64,000 nt of DNA from Entonaema liquescens. Taxonomy: Eukaryota > Ascomycota > Sordariomycetes > Xylariales > Xylariaceae. The stretch covers positions 868,001 to 932,000 of the forward strand of contig CADCSX010000009.1 in the NCBI GenBank assembly GCA_902805475.1. The letters run 5' to 3'. The notes under the pieces are model-generated. The model was given only the letters and a program-made list of their open reading frames with translations, was not told where the DNA came from and did no database searches. Of this stretch, positions 33,509-46,145 are shown in pieces. Each line of letters begins with the position of its first letter. The first letter of the stretch is position 1. The translations under genes were made by a program, and so were the position numbers.

Positions 33509-33911
33509 GTCGAGCCATGGTGGGTTGTAAATAGATGACGGGTTCACTTCGTTTACCCGCATGAGTTAAGCATGGTGTTGAGTGACCAACTGAGATGGAG
33601 GGTGCCAGCTAACCAGGATGAAAATGCGATCCAATTGCAACATGGCAAATAAAATAAATAACGGATGGGGAATACTTTGCTCCTAAATATCCAATATAAG
33701 TTATACAACTTGGCACTAAGTTATTTGGTTTCAATAATGCCTTGTAGCAAATCCCTTGAGATGAGCCAAAATCAGAATATGAGACCCAGAAACGGTAGGC
33801 GTACTATATAAATGTTGGCAGAGATTGTCCGCTGGCAGATGTTCGATACACTACGTCACTGGTCCATCAAGGTACTCACTCATCCTATTGCCCTCTCATA
33901 TCAATGGACTC
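33509..33911. other. Intergenic between convergent genes
   Basis: 3' ends of glyoxalase I (+) and the MFS gene (-). Nothing else recognised. Confidence 0.5.
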
Positions 33912-35593
33912 TTACGTCCTCCGTCCATCACTTTGATGGGTAACTTGCTCACGATGTCCTTCCTCGTCCCTCCGAACTCTCAACCTCTCAGCTCTCTCCC
34001 CCTCCTTCTCCTTATTCTTAAAGAAAGCCAGTAGGCCTAAGTCATATAATATCTTCAATCCTCCCGAAGCGACGAACGACACCCAGAACAGGTTTCGATC
34101 GACTAGAATACCTGTGAAGAGTGGACCAAGGCTCTGGGCTGTAGTCCTTACGACGTTGACAGTTCCCATCACAGCTGTTCGTTCTGCGGGCAGCACGATG
34201 GTAGCGAGGAAGGCGGAGCGAGGGCCCGTGTCCATAGACTGAGTGCTCGCATTCAGGATGAGAAAAGCGAGAGCAAGGCGCACGTCGCTGGGGACCCCGA
34301 GAAGTGCGCGGAAGATTTGCGAGGGAAGATGTGTAAATATCATGGTCTGAGAACATTAGTGCTAGTCAATTTTCACGTAGAATAAAAAAAGATAGATAGG
34401 GGAGAGGCATACATTGACATTACCAAACCGCTTGGCTAGGGAAGAGGCCACGATCATGGAAGCGCCTGCAATCGTCTGGGTGACGAAGAATATCGATCCT
34501 AGCTCTCCTTCTTCGATGTCGAATTGGGACTTGAAGTAGTACGTGATCCAGGATCTAGTTAATGGAATTTAGTTAAGTAGTCACGAAGGGCAAAGTATCG
34601 ATTTGCTTACAGCGGAGCGAGTCCAGAGCCAAACGAGTCCAACGCAAAGAGGAGACACAGTGTAATCACAACAGGAACACTCTCCTTACTGACATCCGGA
34701 AGCAACGCCCGCAGCCCCCATCTCCGAGCGGGATTGGCCTCCGCGTTGCCCTCCAGCAACGACCTCGTTTCGTCGTCACTGGCGCGGTTCTGCGCCTGCT
34801 TCTTCTCCGACTCTACCGCATGGCTCAGGAGTAGTGTTAGAGTTAGCTTCAGCAAGCCGAGAACGGCATATCCAGAGTAAATAGCGCGATACGCGCGAAC
34901 AAAATCCCACCCAAGTGTCTCCGTCAGATGTTGCAAGATCCAACCACAAGCCATGCAGCCGCACGCAGCACCTACAAGGCCTAAGAGGCTGTACCAGGCG
35001 TAGATGTCGCTTCTCTTCTTGGGGTCAGTTAGCTGCGCTGCGATACTCTCCTCGATGGCGCGGAAGGGTCCGATTTCATTGCCGCTGGATATAGGTCAAC
35101 GCTTTTGGTCCTGCAGCATTTATATATATATATATATATATGGAGAGAAAGAGAGAGGGAAGGATTTGGCTCTTTCCTCACCTCGGACTTATAACCCCAC
35201 AACCGCTGCAACGAGAAGCACCCAGTACGACCCGAACAGCGCAAACACCACGCCGCTAGCGGCCATCAGCAGCGCGCCGAGAGCGAGGACCGCGCGCCGC
35301 CCCAGCGCGTCGGCGAACAGCGTCAGCACGAAGCTGAGGCACACGTCGCCGGCGAGGGTCAGCGTCATGAACAGCCCGATGTCCGTCTTGGGGATCGCCA
35401 GGGCGGACAGGTACGCGACTAGGACGAGCGTGGATATCCCGTACGCGAACATGCGCGTGAAGCGCTGGAGGCAGAGAAGCTTGACGTCTCGCGCCGAGGC
35501 GTACAGCGATAGCAGACCTGCTTCCTCGAGGACATGGCTGAGGATGCCTTGGGGCTTTGGGGGCTCGGTGGACGGTACGTCGGGCGAGGACAT
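33912..35593 (-). CDS. MFS transporter
   Basis: Membrane carrier of the major facilitator superfamily, substrate unknown. Exons 35593-35196, 35084-34611, 34554-34413, 34346-33912: 482 aa. Cytoplasmic N-tail then 11-12 hydrophobic helices. The loop 2-3 motif reads DALGRRAVLALGALLMA, a good match to the MFS D-x-x-G-R-R pattern. A second-half block (RTAVMGTVNVVRTTAQSLGP) has the arrangement of fungal carriers sometimes grouped with bacterial-type drug or sugar exporters. Middle loop charged (SEKKQAQNRASDDETRSLLEG). Exon 1's donor (GTTATA) is weak; GTGAGG 16 nt downstream exists but breaks the frame. Intron 1 contains the (TA)n run 35121-35141. Confidence 0.85.
35121..35141. repeat. (TA)n microsatellite in intron 1 of the MFS gene
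   Basis: About ten TA repeats, followed by a purine-rich GGAGAGAAAGAGAGAGGG run. Confidence 0.9.
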
Positions 35594-36538
35594 TGTTGCC
35601 CGGCGGTGAAGAGTGAGGCCAGATATGGGTAGTTGGTAGGAAGGAAAGGAAGAGGTTTGTTCAAATCAGACAATCGATTGGAGTGCGTAATATATGTATG
35701 GCCCGTATAAAACAAATCCGAGCCATAGTAGCGCCTGGTTGAGCGTAACTAAGCTCACAAGTGTATATATCCGAAGCTACGAGATGCCCTCGGAGATAAT
35801 ATCGGCAGAGGGTTTCATCCAGTCTCAGTCTCGACGACTAATAAGCCATTTGTATTTCCGGTATACTAATACGCTTGATGTAAAAGCCTACATACCTAAG
35901 GCAGCAACGATCATGTTCTGGGATATATTGCTTTAGCGTAGATATTAGCAGATCTGCTACTCTATTCACATAAATGAGGCAGGCCGCTCTGCAGAATAAA
36001 CGTTACCGCCAGAGCTAGGGGATGGAGCTGGTCTTCTTCCAATTGGCCAATCAGCGACGGCGACGAGGTAAATGATCCCCGCCGCGCGGATGGCGAGCTT
36101 TAGACGGTGACTCACTTGCAGGGGACGACGCGCGTGAGGGTATCTCAAGACGTGTTAGCGTGGATGCTATCGAGGGTAGATGGATGTGCTTGCCAATGCT
36201 ATATTTCTACCTTGTTACTCCCCGTTATGATAAACACGCCGGAAGATATGGACATGTTTAGAATATAAGAGCAGAATCTACTGTAACATTGACCATGAAC
36301 GCTACGTCCGGTCAACGCGAACCCCTGCAGTCGTATCCGCTCGGATCGACTTGATGGAAGAAATTGGATGAGTAAGTGTTTCTTACTTCGTATGCATTAG
36401 TTAGAAGGGTTCACATACACGCTAACTACCTAGCTATTCTAAGCAATAGTTGTAGATGATTTCCTTCATGTATAATGACTGAGAAAATATCTACCCCTTA
36501 TTCAATTATAAGCAATTATCATACCCCTTACAATATCT
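35594..36538. other. Intergenic, no gene seen
   Basis: Lies between the start of one minus-strand carrier and the end of the next. No family-like open frame. Confidence 0.5.
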
Positions 36539-38395
36539 TTAAAGCTTATACCGGAAGTGCTTATTCTCTTTATCAGTTAGATCCTCGAAGCCTTCCATCA
36601 ACTCCTCTTCTGTCACCTCAGCATGGAGAGCCAGTCGGTCACGTTCCCTATTGTCGAGCCAGCACCATAGGGTGTATACTCCTTGGAGGAATACAACAGC
36701 CGAGTAGGTGCCAAGGAGGCCTTTGATCGCAGTTGGGTACCTGGGCACTTCTCGCGACAAGAACAAATGAGGGCCAATGATACTACGTTGACATTAGCTG
36801 CTAGTCTCTTGGGTGCTTAAATCTTGACTCACTTTCCAACAACAAAACAAACGAAGTAAATCCCAATCACCGTACTTCTCTTCGTGTGTCCGGCTACGTT
36901 GAGACCGGGAATCGTCCAGCTCAAGACAATAGGCGATCCGATGAAGGATATCAGCCAGCACATAGCGACAAGGGCGTACCGGTGCTCGATATCGATGGTT
37001 AGAATACCCACAAGCCCGGCTATGGTAGGTAGGCATCCAAGGATGATAGCCACGCCCACCATGTTCGGTAGCTGTGAGAAAAATCCTAGCGAAACGCAAG
37101 CGATGACTTGGACCGCACCTCCTGGCATTTGTAGCAGGGACGTCCTGAGCGCGTCGAAATTGAAGCCCTTGATGATGGCTGACATGAAAGTGGTTACAGA
37201 ACCGTTGAGAATCCCAAATCCTATGCCGGTCAGCCACATCAAGTGACATTTTCCATCTAATAGGGCCTCCTTGACTTGGTACGGTCTGAATGTCGCGTCC
37301 TTGAGACCAATCTGATTGTTGGAGACACGCCAAACAGCAACGGTGCGTTCATATTCCGTCAACATCTTCGCATTATGTGGTCCATCAGGAAGATAAAGTA
37401 TGATCACGAAACCCCAAACGAACGTAAGGGCACCGACTATCTAAAGTGTTTTCAGATTAGCATCCGCCGCAAGAAGAGCGAGTAGGGGTTCTCACTAAAA
37501 ATATCAGCTTCCATTGTGCTATCGCTAAACCATCTGCGAGACCCGAAGCGTAGGCGAGGAGAGCTCCTAGGATATTTGATACGCCGTTTGTACACAACCA
37601 GATTGAACTTCTGAGGGATTGCTCTTGGCGAGTCCACAGCATCGAAGTCAGGAGCACCCATGCGGGGATGCAACCCTCGAGCATGCCTAGAAAGAACCGG
37701 ACGGCAAAGAAGCCACCGAAATTGAAGACTGCGGCTTGGAGCATGCAGACAGCTCCCCAGACGAACAGCATACCACCAACCAGTTTCCCGATGGCGACGC
37801 GCTGCAGCAATAGATTCCACGGCCAGGCCCCGCCTTGACATAGAGTGTCAGCTTCTAATCTGTTGTGCTAGAGATTGGGGAATTTCACGCACAAAGCCAG
37901 CCAAAGTACGCAGCTGATGCGACCCAGGAGTAGTCATCGCCCGTCATCTTCGTGTCTTCTTGTAAACCATACGCATTCGAGTAGTTAAGGCTATAATCGA
38001 CTTGTTAGTAATATTATAGTAAGAGAAACTTCTAAAAGCATATGAGTGCCAAACTTACGTTTGCTTATCAAGAAACGATAGCATGTATGTTATCATCATC
38101 TTTATCCCGGAACTCATATTAGAAATAAACATTATAGGATACGTCGCCATAGTCACCTTACCATAGGAAGCACTAGAAGATCCAACTTCCATCTAACTTT
38201 TATAGCATCTGCTTCAAGTTGCGCCCTGTCGTATTGTAACGACTGCTGCAGCATGTCTTTGCCCAGCTCGTTGAGATCATTTCGCCGTTGTATTAAGCCC
38301 CCCAAGATACTCTTCTTCGGTAATACGACACCAGTTCCATGTTCGGTATCAGACACCACACTCTCAGACCCTGGGATGTCTTTCTTCTCCGACAT
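36539..38395 (-). CDS. Dal5/allantoate-permease-type MFS transporter (anion:cation symporter family)
   Basis: Plasma-membrane uptake carrier for organic anions, amides or vitamins. Exons 38395-38162, 38099-38059, 37990-37893, 37833-37496, 37440-36833, 36782-36539: 520 aa. Family blocks in order: VRWKLDLLVLPM then MLSFLDKQTLNYSNAYGLQED (helix 1 and the first loop), WVASAAYFGWLCGAWPWNLLLQR, FFLGMLEGCIPAWVLLTSMLW, then GLNVAGHTKRSTVIGIYFVCFVVGNIIGPH, the highly conserved helix 10/11 motif of this family. Exon 2 is 41 nt. It is divergent from the amidase gene (716 bp between starts), which fits uptake of an amide followed by hydrolysis. Confidence 0.92.
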
Positions 38396-39111
38396 TGTTA
38401 CGACTTCTTACTTAGACGTAACTATAGATAAAGATAAATGTATAGGAATAATAGAAGATTATTAGGGTTCAAACATAGAAAAGGGCGTTTTAAATACCAT
38501 TACTCCGCTCTTTATTAGCCATACTTGGCTGAGATAGTTGTGATGTTCTCTACCCCGAATCAATACCTTGTGAGCTGATAAGATCCTTGCTCTATGTCTG
38601 TCGGGGTAGGGGTCCCAGGCGTGACGTCGCCGCCCCGCGTATAACGACTCCAATCGATTCACACCGCGGTCTCACACCACGACTCTTGTGGGTTATTTAT
38701 CGAAATAGTGATAAGAATAATATACTATTTCCAATACGGTATGCCGTATTCAGCTCGGCTACTTAACTCTATCTACGTCCTCAATTCGCAGATAAAATCA
38801 AGAGATGGGCAAGACTGATTACCAGATAGGCAATCCCCGACGCCAAGAGATATGATTATCTTGCGTCGAATGTAACGATGGGGTAGGAATAAACCAGGTT
38901 ACACATGAGGAGTTCCTGGTACGAACTGCTTATCTCCAACTATTCGGATCTAATGTAGTTAAGTCTATACTTATACTTGAATCCCCCACTCTTCGGGGTT
39001 ATACCGCGGCAAGACGTCTTGAGGGCCGCGTCAGGTGCTCTCATGAGGGGTCAATATCATGAGTCTCTTTCCGCTTTGAAACTTTCCTTTAGGATTTCTA
39101 TTAGTTATTAG
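38396..39111. promoter_or_regulatory. Shared divergent promoter region of permease and amidase
   Basis: 716 bp between the two start codons. Contains GATA-type words on both strands (e.g. CTGATAAGA at 38575-38583, TTATCTATAG-type at 38420-38432), which in ascomycetes are recognised by nitrogen regulators. GATA sites are short and frequent, so this is suggestive only. Confidence 0.35.
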
Positions 39112-40901
39112 ATGAATGGACTTTTGAATATGGGCAGTGACGAAGGACTAGAATCCGGAAAGTCCTGGCAGGAATTGCAGGCGGCGAAGAGGGCCGAACG
39201 GGACTCAAGAATACCAGAAGAATGGAAATTGAAACCGGAAGACATCCCGCCAGAAGATACAATTGATCTTCGCCCATTCGTAAATTCATACGATATATTG
39301 ACTCCGGCCGAGCTAGCAATTACTAGTGACAATTACGATGTCACTTCCCTTGCAGCTGCTATCGCCTCAGGCAAATTCACGGCCGTAGAAGTCGTGACGG
39401 CGTTTTGCAAACGCGCTGCTATAGGACATCAGCTCTGTAACATGCTGACGGAAATAATGTTTACGGACGCAATAGAAAGAGCCAAGGAACTAGACAACAT
39501 CTTCAAAAGCACGGGGAAAGTGATTGGCCCCCTGCATGGGGTTCCCATGACTTTCAAGGAATGCTTCCACTTTAAGGGGTACGATTCTACCAACGGGTAC
39601 ATGTCCCGTGTCTTCCAGCCGGCCGGCCGCACGTCACCGCTGCCGGAGCTCTTACAAGCTGCTGGTGCGGTGGTCATTTCGAAGACTAATGTGCCCCAGA
39701 CTATGCTGGTTGCAGAGAGCCATAACAACGTATTTGGACGCACCAAGAACCCCGTGAACTCGCGTCTTACGTGCGGTGGAAGTAGCGGTGGAGAGGGCGC
39801 AAGCCAGGCCTTTCGCTGCAGTGCTCTCGGCGTCGGAACCGACGTAGGCGGGTCGGTGAGAATACCAGCTGCTTGCAACGGCGTCTACGGGTACAAGCCG
39901 AGTTTTGGCATTATCCCAATGATCGGATATTCGTACTCCGGATGGACAGGTTCTAATACCGGGATTCCAGCTGTGACGGGTCCTTTGGGTCATTCTGTGC
40001 GTGACCTTGAGCTATTTACGCGCATAGTTAGAGAAACCAAGCCTTGGAACTTTGACCCTGCTGTAATTCCCAATATCATGGAATTCGGCACTACGGTATC
40101 GCGGAAGCCTATCGTTGGTGTTATTCACGCATCGGGACTTACACCCCATCCACCCGTCCGCCGGGCCATACGAGAAGCCGTGGCTAAGCTCACAGCAGCC
40201 GGGTTCGAGATTAGGGACTTCAATCCGCCGGATTTCATCGGCATTCGTGATATCTCGGAGCAGCTGTTCACGCTAGACGGACTCTCGTATCCGAGGCAAG
40301 AATTTGCCAAGTCGGGCGAGCCGATAGTGCCTAGCGTCAAGAAGATCGGGTTCCTGGATCTCCCGCGCAAGACCCAGGAGGAGACCTGGCAGTGGAATAC
40401 AAAGAAGCTAGGCATCCAGAAGCAGATGTTGGATGAGTGGCAGAGAGTGGGTTGCGATATCGTTCTGGCTCCGGCTGGTCCGCACACAGCGGTGTTGCCG
40501 GGAGATTGGACGAGTGATATCTATACTGTTGCTTGGAATGTTGTTGATGTAAGTCCTCTGTATTTCGAATAACAAGGTTATGGTGATAGGTAACTGACAT
40601 CACTGCACTCTAGTATCCTGCTATCATCATCCCCTTCACACACGCCGATCCTGCCCTCGATCCCGCGGACACCGAGTTCAAGCCTTTGCATGAGGCCGAC
40701 CAGAAGAATCAAGACATGTGTATGCACATTTTCTACAGCCTTTTTGTCGGGTTTGGAGTTAGCGACTAACGTATTACAGATGACCCGGAGCTGTTCAAAG
40801 GGGCGCCTGTAGCACTGCAGCTTGTTGGTCCCAGATTAGGGGATAAGCAGTTGCTTAAAGACGTTGAGCTTATCGACAGCATATTGAATAGCACTGCTTA
40901 G
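39112..40901 (+). CDS. Amidase (acetamidase-like, amidase-signature family)
   Basis: Hydrolyses an amide to acid plus ammonia. Exons 39112-40548, 40614-40719, 40780-40901: 554 aa. Catalytic triad visible: Lys in GVPMTFKECFHFKG, cis-Ser and the Gly/Ser-rich signature CGGSSGGEGA, nucleophile Ser in GTDVGGSVRIPAACNG. Further family blocks: FGIIPM, PVTGPLGHSVRDLELF-type (here AVTGPLGHSVRDLELF), and the C-terminal GAPVALQLVGPRLGD. Size matches fungal acetamidases. Its partner is the divergent permease; together they look like a nitrogen-scavenging pair. Exact substrate unknown. Confidence 0.94.
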
Positions 40902-41049
40902 TCGCTTGACTATTCCATAGGTCTGATCTCTGGTATGCTCGCATCTGTATTCTATTGGCATCTGACCATAGGACAGTGTGTAAGTTGCTCGGCTACCAGA
41001 TTTTTCCTTTACTCTTAAACTAGACTAAGTGATTGATCTCTTATGAACA

Positions 41050-41140
41050 CCCTTGGTAGTCTAGTTGGTTATGGCGTTCGGCTGTAATTGTAAATATGAT
41101 TGTTACCGAAAAGTCACCGGTTCGATTCCGGTCCGAGGGA
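41050..41140 (+). tRNA. tRNA-Tyr(GUA) with a canonical 17-nt intron
   Basis: Acceptor CCCTTGG/CCGAGGG with C1-G72 as in eukaryotic tRNA-Tyr, discriminator A. Anticodon stem TTCGG/CCGAA; loop C-T-GTA-A then an intron 41088-41104 (standard 37/38 position) and A38. T-arm ACCGG-TTCGATT-CCGGT. Pol III terminator T8 at 41146-41153, only 5 nt downstream. This gene is the normal contrast to the T-arm-interrupted tRNA-Lys. Confidence 0.9.
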
Positions 41141-41145
41141 TGATG

Positions 41146-41153
41146 TTTTTTTT
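41146..41153 (+). terminator. Pol III terminator of tRNA-Tyr
   Basis: Run of eight T five bases after the tRNA 3' end. Confidence 0.85.
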
Positions 41154-41994
41154 CTTCATGTTCGTGTCTGCTGCTACTTGTGCTTGGGCTGTATGGACCC
41201 GGGCTTTGATACCTAGTCTTAGAAGTTTACTAGCGAGGGCTAGGGTTAAACTTTTATTTTGGTCTTAGTGCAAGCTTTAGCGTCGGTTTGTAGCCTCGTT
41301 TTCAGCTATGGATTCTATATAGTCTACCTAGTTACACTTCTATGTAACTCTGAAATGAAGCTACTTTTAAGTTTATAAGCCGCATGCCGAAGCGGACATC
41401 TTGGTAGGATTACGATGTATCCGCGAGTCCCACCTGAGAATTCAGACATATGTGGGATTTTAAACATTATCATCTGAAGAAAATAAGAGAGCTGAGAGCT
41501 GAGAGCTGAGAGCTGACTTATGACATGTCTATATCGATGCATCGATGCAGCTCGCCTAGAAGATCACCCGGAGTATGCCGCTGGTGATACAAAATGCACA
41601 CTACTCGTATTTAACCAGGGCCGATTCCGACTTGTCCGTTGGTAAACGAGTTATGAACGGGCCAGCCTCCGGGCCCTTACATTAGGTAACAAACTTCGTA
41701 TTTACACCCGAGGGATCGGGAAAGTGACATGAACTTTACTCCTATTCACATTAGGTTCTACGTCGTTGGTAAACGTTACTCGATGATACGATGGCGTTTT
41801 CGCTGCTTATAATAGGAAGCCCTCAACATGAATTTCTTTTGGAGTCGTACCTTTTAATGCTGTAATACGGAGACTCGCGGCGATTGACATATTCTCAAAT
41901 TAACATCGAAATTAAAGCTTGGTGTAAAGTAGTACGGCATAGTTCAACAAAAAAGAATCCATATCGGCTTAATATATTACCTCGCACGAGAAAG
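41154..41994. other. Intergenic with a 7-bp tandem repeat
   Basis: (AGAGCTG)x4 at 41488-41516. Otherwise no gene. The open frame extends upstream of the secreted protein to 41884, but its leader is AT-rich and would hide the signal peptide. Confidence 0.55.
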
Positions 41995-42597
41995 ATGCAA
42001 CTTCCCGGGAGTTTCGGGATCTTAGTGGTTGTCCTCTTCTGCCAGACCAGAGTAGCATTGTCATATGATACCACACCGTTCATCGGACCGCTTGACCCCT
42101 GGAAGGTAACCCGGTTGCAGATCACCGCTCCGGGACCCGGCCACTCGGGAGCCATCAGCATGAACCTGGCAATTGAAAATCCGAACAGGGTTTCTGCAGG
42201 CACGGCGCCGCATGCTGCTGGCGGTGGATACTTGCCCTTCATGCCGAGCGCCGCGAACTGTACCGTGGCGAGCGTTGACGAAAACCCAGATTTAACTGGC
42301 ACCTGCACCGAAACGACAGAGTACTCGTACGGGGTGTGGTCGATGCCCAGGGTTACTGCGATTGACCCCCAGAGCTTCGACCTTTCGTTTACGCTGAATT
42401 ACAACGTCACGCGGTGGGGAAGCGTTTTGTACAAGGTGTACGAGGGCACAGGATACTTTGAAGTTGGAGAGAATTTGGAGGAAGGTCTCTGTGATGATAC
42501 AAGTAGGATGTGCTTGTTCACCTTGAGAGCGGATAGGACGCCTGTGTTGATACCGCCAACTATGACGGCTTGCCAGGGGACTTGTAAACTGGATTGA
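41995..42597 (+). CDS. Small secreted cysteine-containing protein, 200 aa, unknown function
   Basis: ATG 41995 opens a clean signal peptide (MQLPGSFGILVVVLFCQTRVALS), so I prefer it over the longer frame. The mature part has six Cys (in NCT, TCT, LCD, MCL, ACQ, TCK), enough for three disulfides, N-glycosylation-type sites (NCT, NVT), and beta-rich sequence (LQITAPGPGHSGAISMNLAIENP; WSMPRVTAIDPQSFDLSFTLNYNV). No transmembrane helix or GPI-type tail. I do not recognise a named domain. Size, secretion and cysteines are compatible with an effector or wall-associated protein, but nothing in the sequence proves it. Single exon. Confidence 0.7.
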   Translation: MQLPGSFGILVVVLFCQTRVALSYDTTPFIGPLDPWKVTRLQITAPGPGHSGAISMNLAIENPNRVSAGTAPHAAGGGYLPFMPSAANCTVASVDENPDLTGTCTETTEYSYGVWSMPRVTAIDPQSFDLSFTLNYNVTRWGSVLYKVYEGTGYFEVGENLEEGLCDDTSRMCLFTLRADRTPVLIPPTMTACQGTCKLD

Positions 42598-45500
42598 TTA
42601 AGAGAAGTTATCGGTGGTCACAGGGTCGTGTTGATGAATGAGAACGGATTATATTCAGATAGGATTCCTTACTTCTTAGTATTTTGTCTACAGTGTTACT
42701 TCATAGCATCTGCTAGAGCCCTGGGAAAGGATAGTCTCAAGCTTGATCAAGTATCTTCATTTGTGAAAGGATAAAATTACCTAGCCGTAATTAATACGTA
42801 CACCTCGGATGCTACGAATACGTAAACTCATATATTCTATTTAAGGGGAAGATGAGATGGTTTATGTAGTATTTCCGGCATCGAACAAGAACAGTTCACC
42901 TGTACAATTTCATGAAAGTTAAGATACCTATGGTACGGTGTACCTTTAGGAAGGCAAGCTAGTACTTATACCTACTGTCATGTTTGTAGAATATTTTAAC
43001 TTATAAGCTGACTCGCATCTTGAGTGTAGACCAATTGCTCTATTCACTACCGCCATATTTCTTATTGCTTCATTTCAACGTTTGAGGTCTCTTTCACTTA
43101 TATCATTGGACTTTCAGTCCCGGAAAAAGAGGTCGAGAAGGGTGTAAAGTTGAATATCTCCTGATCAGGAATTACATACAGAGAGTGCGATGAAGAGGAT
43201 ACAATATATCCCCAATAATTAAAAAAAAGAATCATATGTGTAAGTCAACATACTTATTATTGGAACGAGAGCTCCTAGAGTCTTGATGCCGTTAGTATTT
43301 TTACTAACCTGAAGTGGCTAAAATTACCAGTCTACCAACTTCGCTCACGAGTCGTCCTAAAGTAGTTCTAGAGCACCCATTCATGCAGTATACTTTCAGA
43401 AATCTTGGATATTTTTATTGAAAGTTATTTTTGTATTTATTTTATATTGATACGATCCTATAGGTGCTCTCTGGGAACTAGACGCGTACGGTGCCGCCGG
43501 CAATGCGAATTGTGCAAAATTTAGAGAGCGCCATAGGCGCGATAAACGCCGGGCGGTAAGCATCTTGGGGCGCATTAGACATAAAAAACTTACGAGTGTA
43601 CGGTTAACTACCGAACCATATTATATTGAAATCCGGCAAGTAGGAAGAGAGCAAGTATTCTGATCAAGATAAGCCACACTCAGATGGACTCATAAACTGA
43701 TAACCGACTATAAGCGTCTACACAGACCCGTCTAATCGCGAAAGGGCGAAGTCAACGACGACACAAGGCAGTTCCATCTCCCTCAATGTTGGTGTGAGAA
43801 TACCTAACTCACAACTTCTCTAATGCGGAGGCGACTATTATCAATGACTGAAAAACCACGCAATACACCGCCGGCAGCTCTCAAACATGACTAATAAGGG
43901 TTATAAAGGTCGGACTTAGGCCTGTATTTGGTGTACTTCGCCTTGTGCACGGTCTGGAAAAATACGGAATTTTAATGACCTGCATCCGGTGGGTAGCACA
44001 ACATTAACGGCTGGACAGGTATGTAGTGTTTACGTTGCAGTTGTGTTCAAAAAGCAAAAGGTCTAAGCCGGTGAAGGGGTTTGATATCAGGCTATATATA
44101 ATAATGAATGGAAAAGGAGGAAGATCCAAGGCGACGGGAAGGTATCACTTGATGTTACCTGAATATATACATGTAAATATGCTCTTATACAGATATTATC
44201 TAATCGGGATCGGATTTACTGGTCCTACAATCCTACCTTATTGTCGGAACGGATCCGGGTCCATGTGGCCGGTCCTTACGTAAGGAAACAGTCTGATTAG
44301 ATACCTACCTACCTAAGGTAGTTTGCGACATGCAGGTCGCACGTGGTCCGACTATTTTTGCGCGGCAAAACCGCAGTAGAAATGGGAAGAAGATAGGAAG
44401 GAAGGATAGGTCACGGTTATGGGTCTCTAACATCTGCCGAGTCGCTATTACCGTATCGTATCGTCCCCACCTCACCGAATCTGTCGATGGCTCGATTTGG
44501 TTAATTCTTGAAACTTACTACGAAATTCCCTTCGTCATTACAACTCGGCAGTTTTCAATGACCCATTTTGTTTGTGTTTTATTTTATTATTCTCATGAAT
44601 GACCATGACCGGACAATAAGGTACTTAGATACCCACATACCACATGCCTGGTCTACGATACCACAGATTTACTATGTGGTTAGACGGTCTAGAATCTAGA
44701 TCCTGCTCAAACTTGCAGCTGTGTCTCGTGTATCATGTATCATCCATCATGTATGCTACACACGACCATGCAGCAATACCTAACATCTATGTTTACAGAG
44801 ACACACCTGGGGCTACTATTAGAAATTGCATCTTGATCTCACGAGAAATAACTCCATCATACATCACGGTGGTATGTCCATCTGCAATGCTGCTATAATT
44901 TCGATAAAGCTGGCCTTCCACTTATGGATGTGCCGAGGCTTACACTCAAATCTGACCCTACCCGTCGTTGTCATCCCCTGAGCTAATAACCATCTCTGGT
45001 TCGTCATGGGTGAGAGCCGCATTGCCTGCCCCGTGCGCGCTTAGTTGCCCTTCTCGGCGCCATTTCCAACGAGAGCTACTCTATTCGCTCAAGCGGATCG
45101 TGGATCGCGGATAGCGGATGACGAGAAGCGGACTTAAGCCCCCGTGATAGTGTTGAGAGGGTAATTTATACGCCTCGGGTTTCCAAGAAAGTTCCCGAGA
45201 CGGTTACCGTGTCACCAACAGCGCCCTGGTCAACCCAAACTTCATCGGTTGATCATCGCGGATATGGCCCGAAACATAGCATATTCTCCGGTTCGTGCTA
45301 TCGTGCTCTTGTTTGACTATAGCTGCGAAACCATTGGACTATCCATCTGCCGAAATCACGTCTAATACAGCCCCAAGCGCAGACTCGAGCTATTCACGTG
45401 TCTACCCACTTGGCGATCATGGGTTTTACTTGTCGATTTCCCCAATTCAACACTAGACCAAGCGCTTGTTTCCCCCGCTCACCTCGTCCGATGGCCTTGT

Positions 45501-46145
45501 CGACAGGGCCCCTTTTCCTTCCAGGTGGGTCGGCGGGGTCCCCAGAGTCTTGGGTCTCTAGTAGCCTGGCTAGCTCTAGCTCTGAGCGGAACCTCAAGCG
45601 GGTATGGGGACAATCTCATAGGGACCGAGAGGCGCCGGGGAGCTGGTTCAAACCACCGCAAAGCCCTGAATTACCGTCACAAGCGTAACGGTTCATATAT
45701 CATATATCTAAATATTAAGTACGAGTGTACCTTCCACCCTCAAGCCCTCTCCCGTCATTTTTAATCAACTAGGCTGGTCGCAGATACTTTGAAGCCTTTA
45801 TCCCTCGTCGAATCATCGTTGGATAACGCCGACACGCCCGTGGGATAACCGACAAATAGGACCGCATATATACCCACCTTGGCACGCGTTGTCAGCAGTC
45901 CCTAATATTCGGCTTCGGCGTTTCTCCTTCTCATATTTCCAAGGTATAGGAGTACCCAGGGCCTCTTGTTTTGGCTGTATTTCCAGGTCGGAAACCCTCG
46001 CCATCGATTGACAGGACTGTCTAAAGGTTTCAACAACCTATAGGCTCTTACAGATCTCCCACCCATTTTACGTAGTGGAAGTCTTCTATTATCCGTCCCG
46101 TCCCAACTCAGCTTATCTCACAAGAGCAAATGAACCCGTGGGGCA
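42598..46145. other. 3.5-kb gene-free stretch
   Basis: AT-rich to about 44,900, then more balanced. Short frames on both strands at 44026-44898 and 45394-45764 lack family resemblance. A CCTACCTACCTAAGGTAG palindromic word lies near 44302. No inverted-repeat transposon end or tRNA found. The last 200 bp serve as the P450 promoter. Confidence 0.5.

Noticed and set aside
36829..37407. Separate short transporter genes in each open frame of the permease
   Set aside because: All six frames join through good splice sites into one 520-aa Dal5-type protein.
41488..41516. Possible CRISPR-like or regulatory array of AGAGCTG units
   Set aside because: Four contiguous 7-bp copies without spacers; a plain tandem repeat in a eukaryotic genome.
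41884..41994. Upstream extension of the secreted protein
   Set aside because: The leader is AT-rich and would bury a perfect signal peptide; ATG 41995 preferred.
45394..45764. Overlapping frames on both strands
   Set aside because: GC-richer patch opens several frames at once; Pro/Ser/Arg-rich translations look random.
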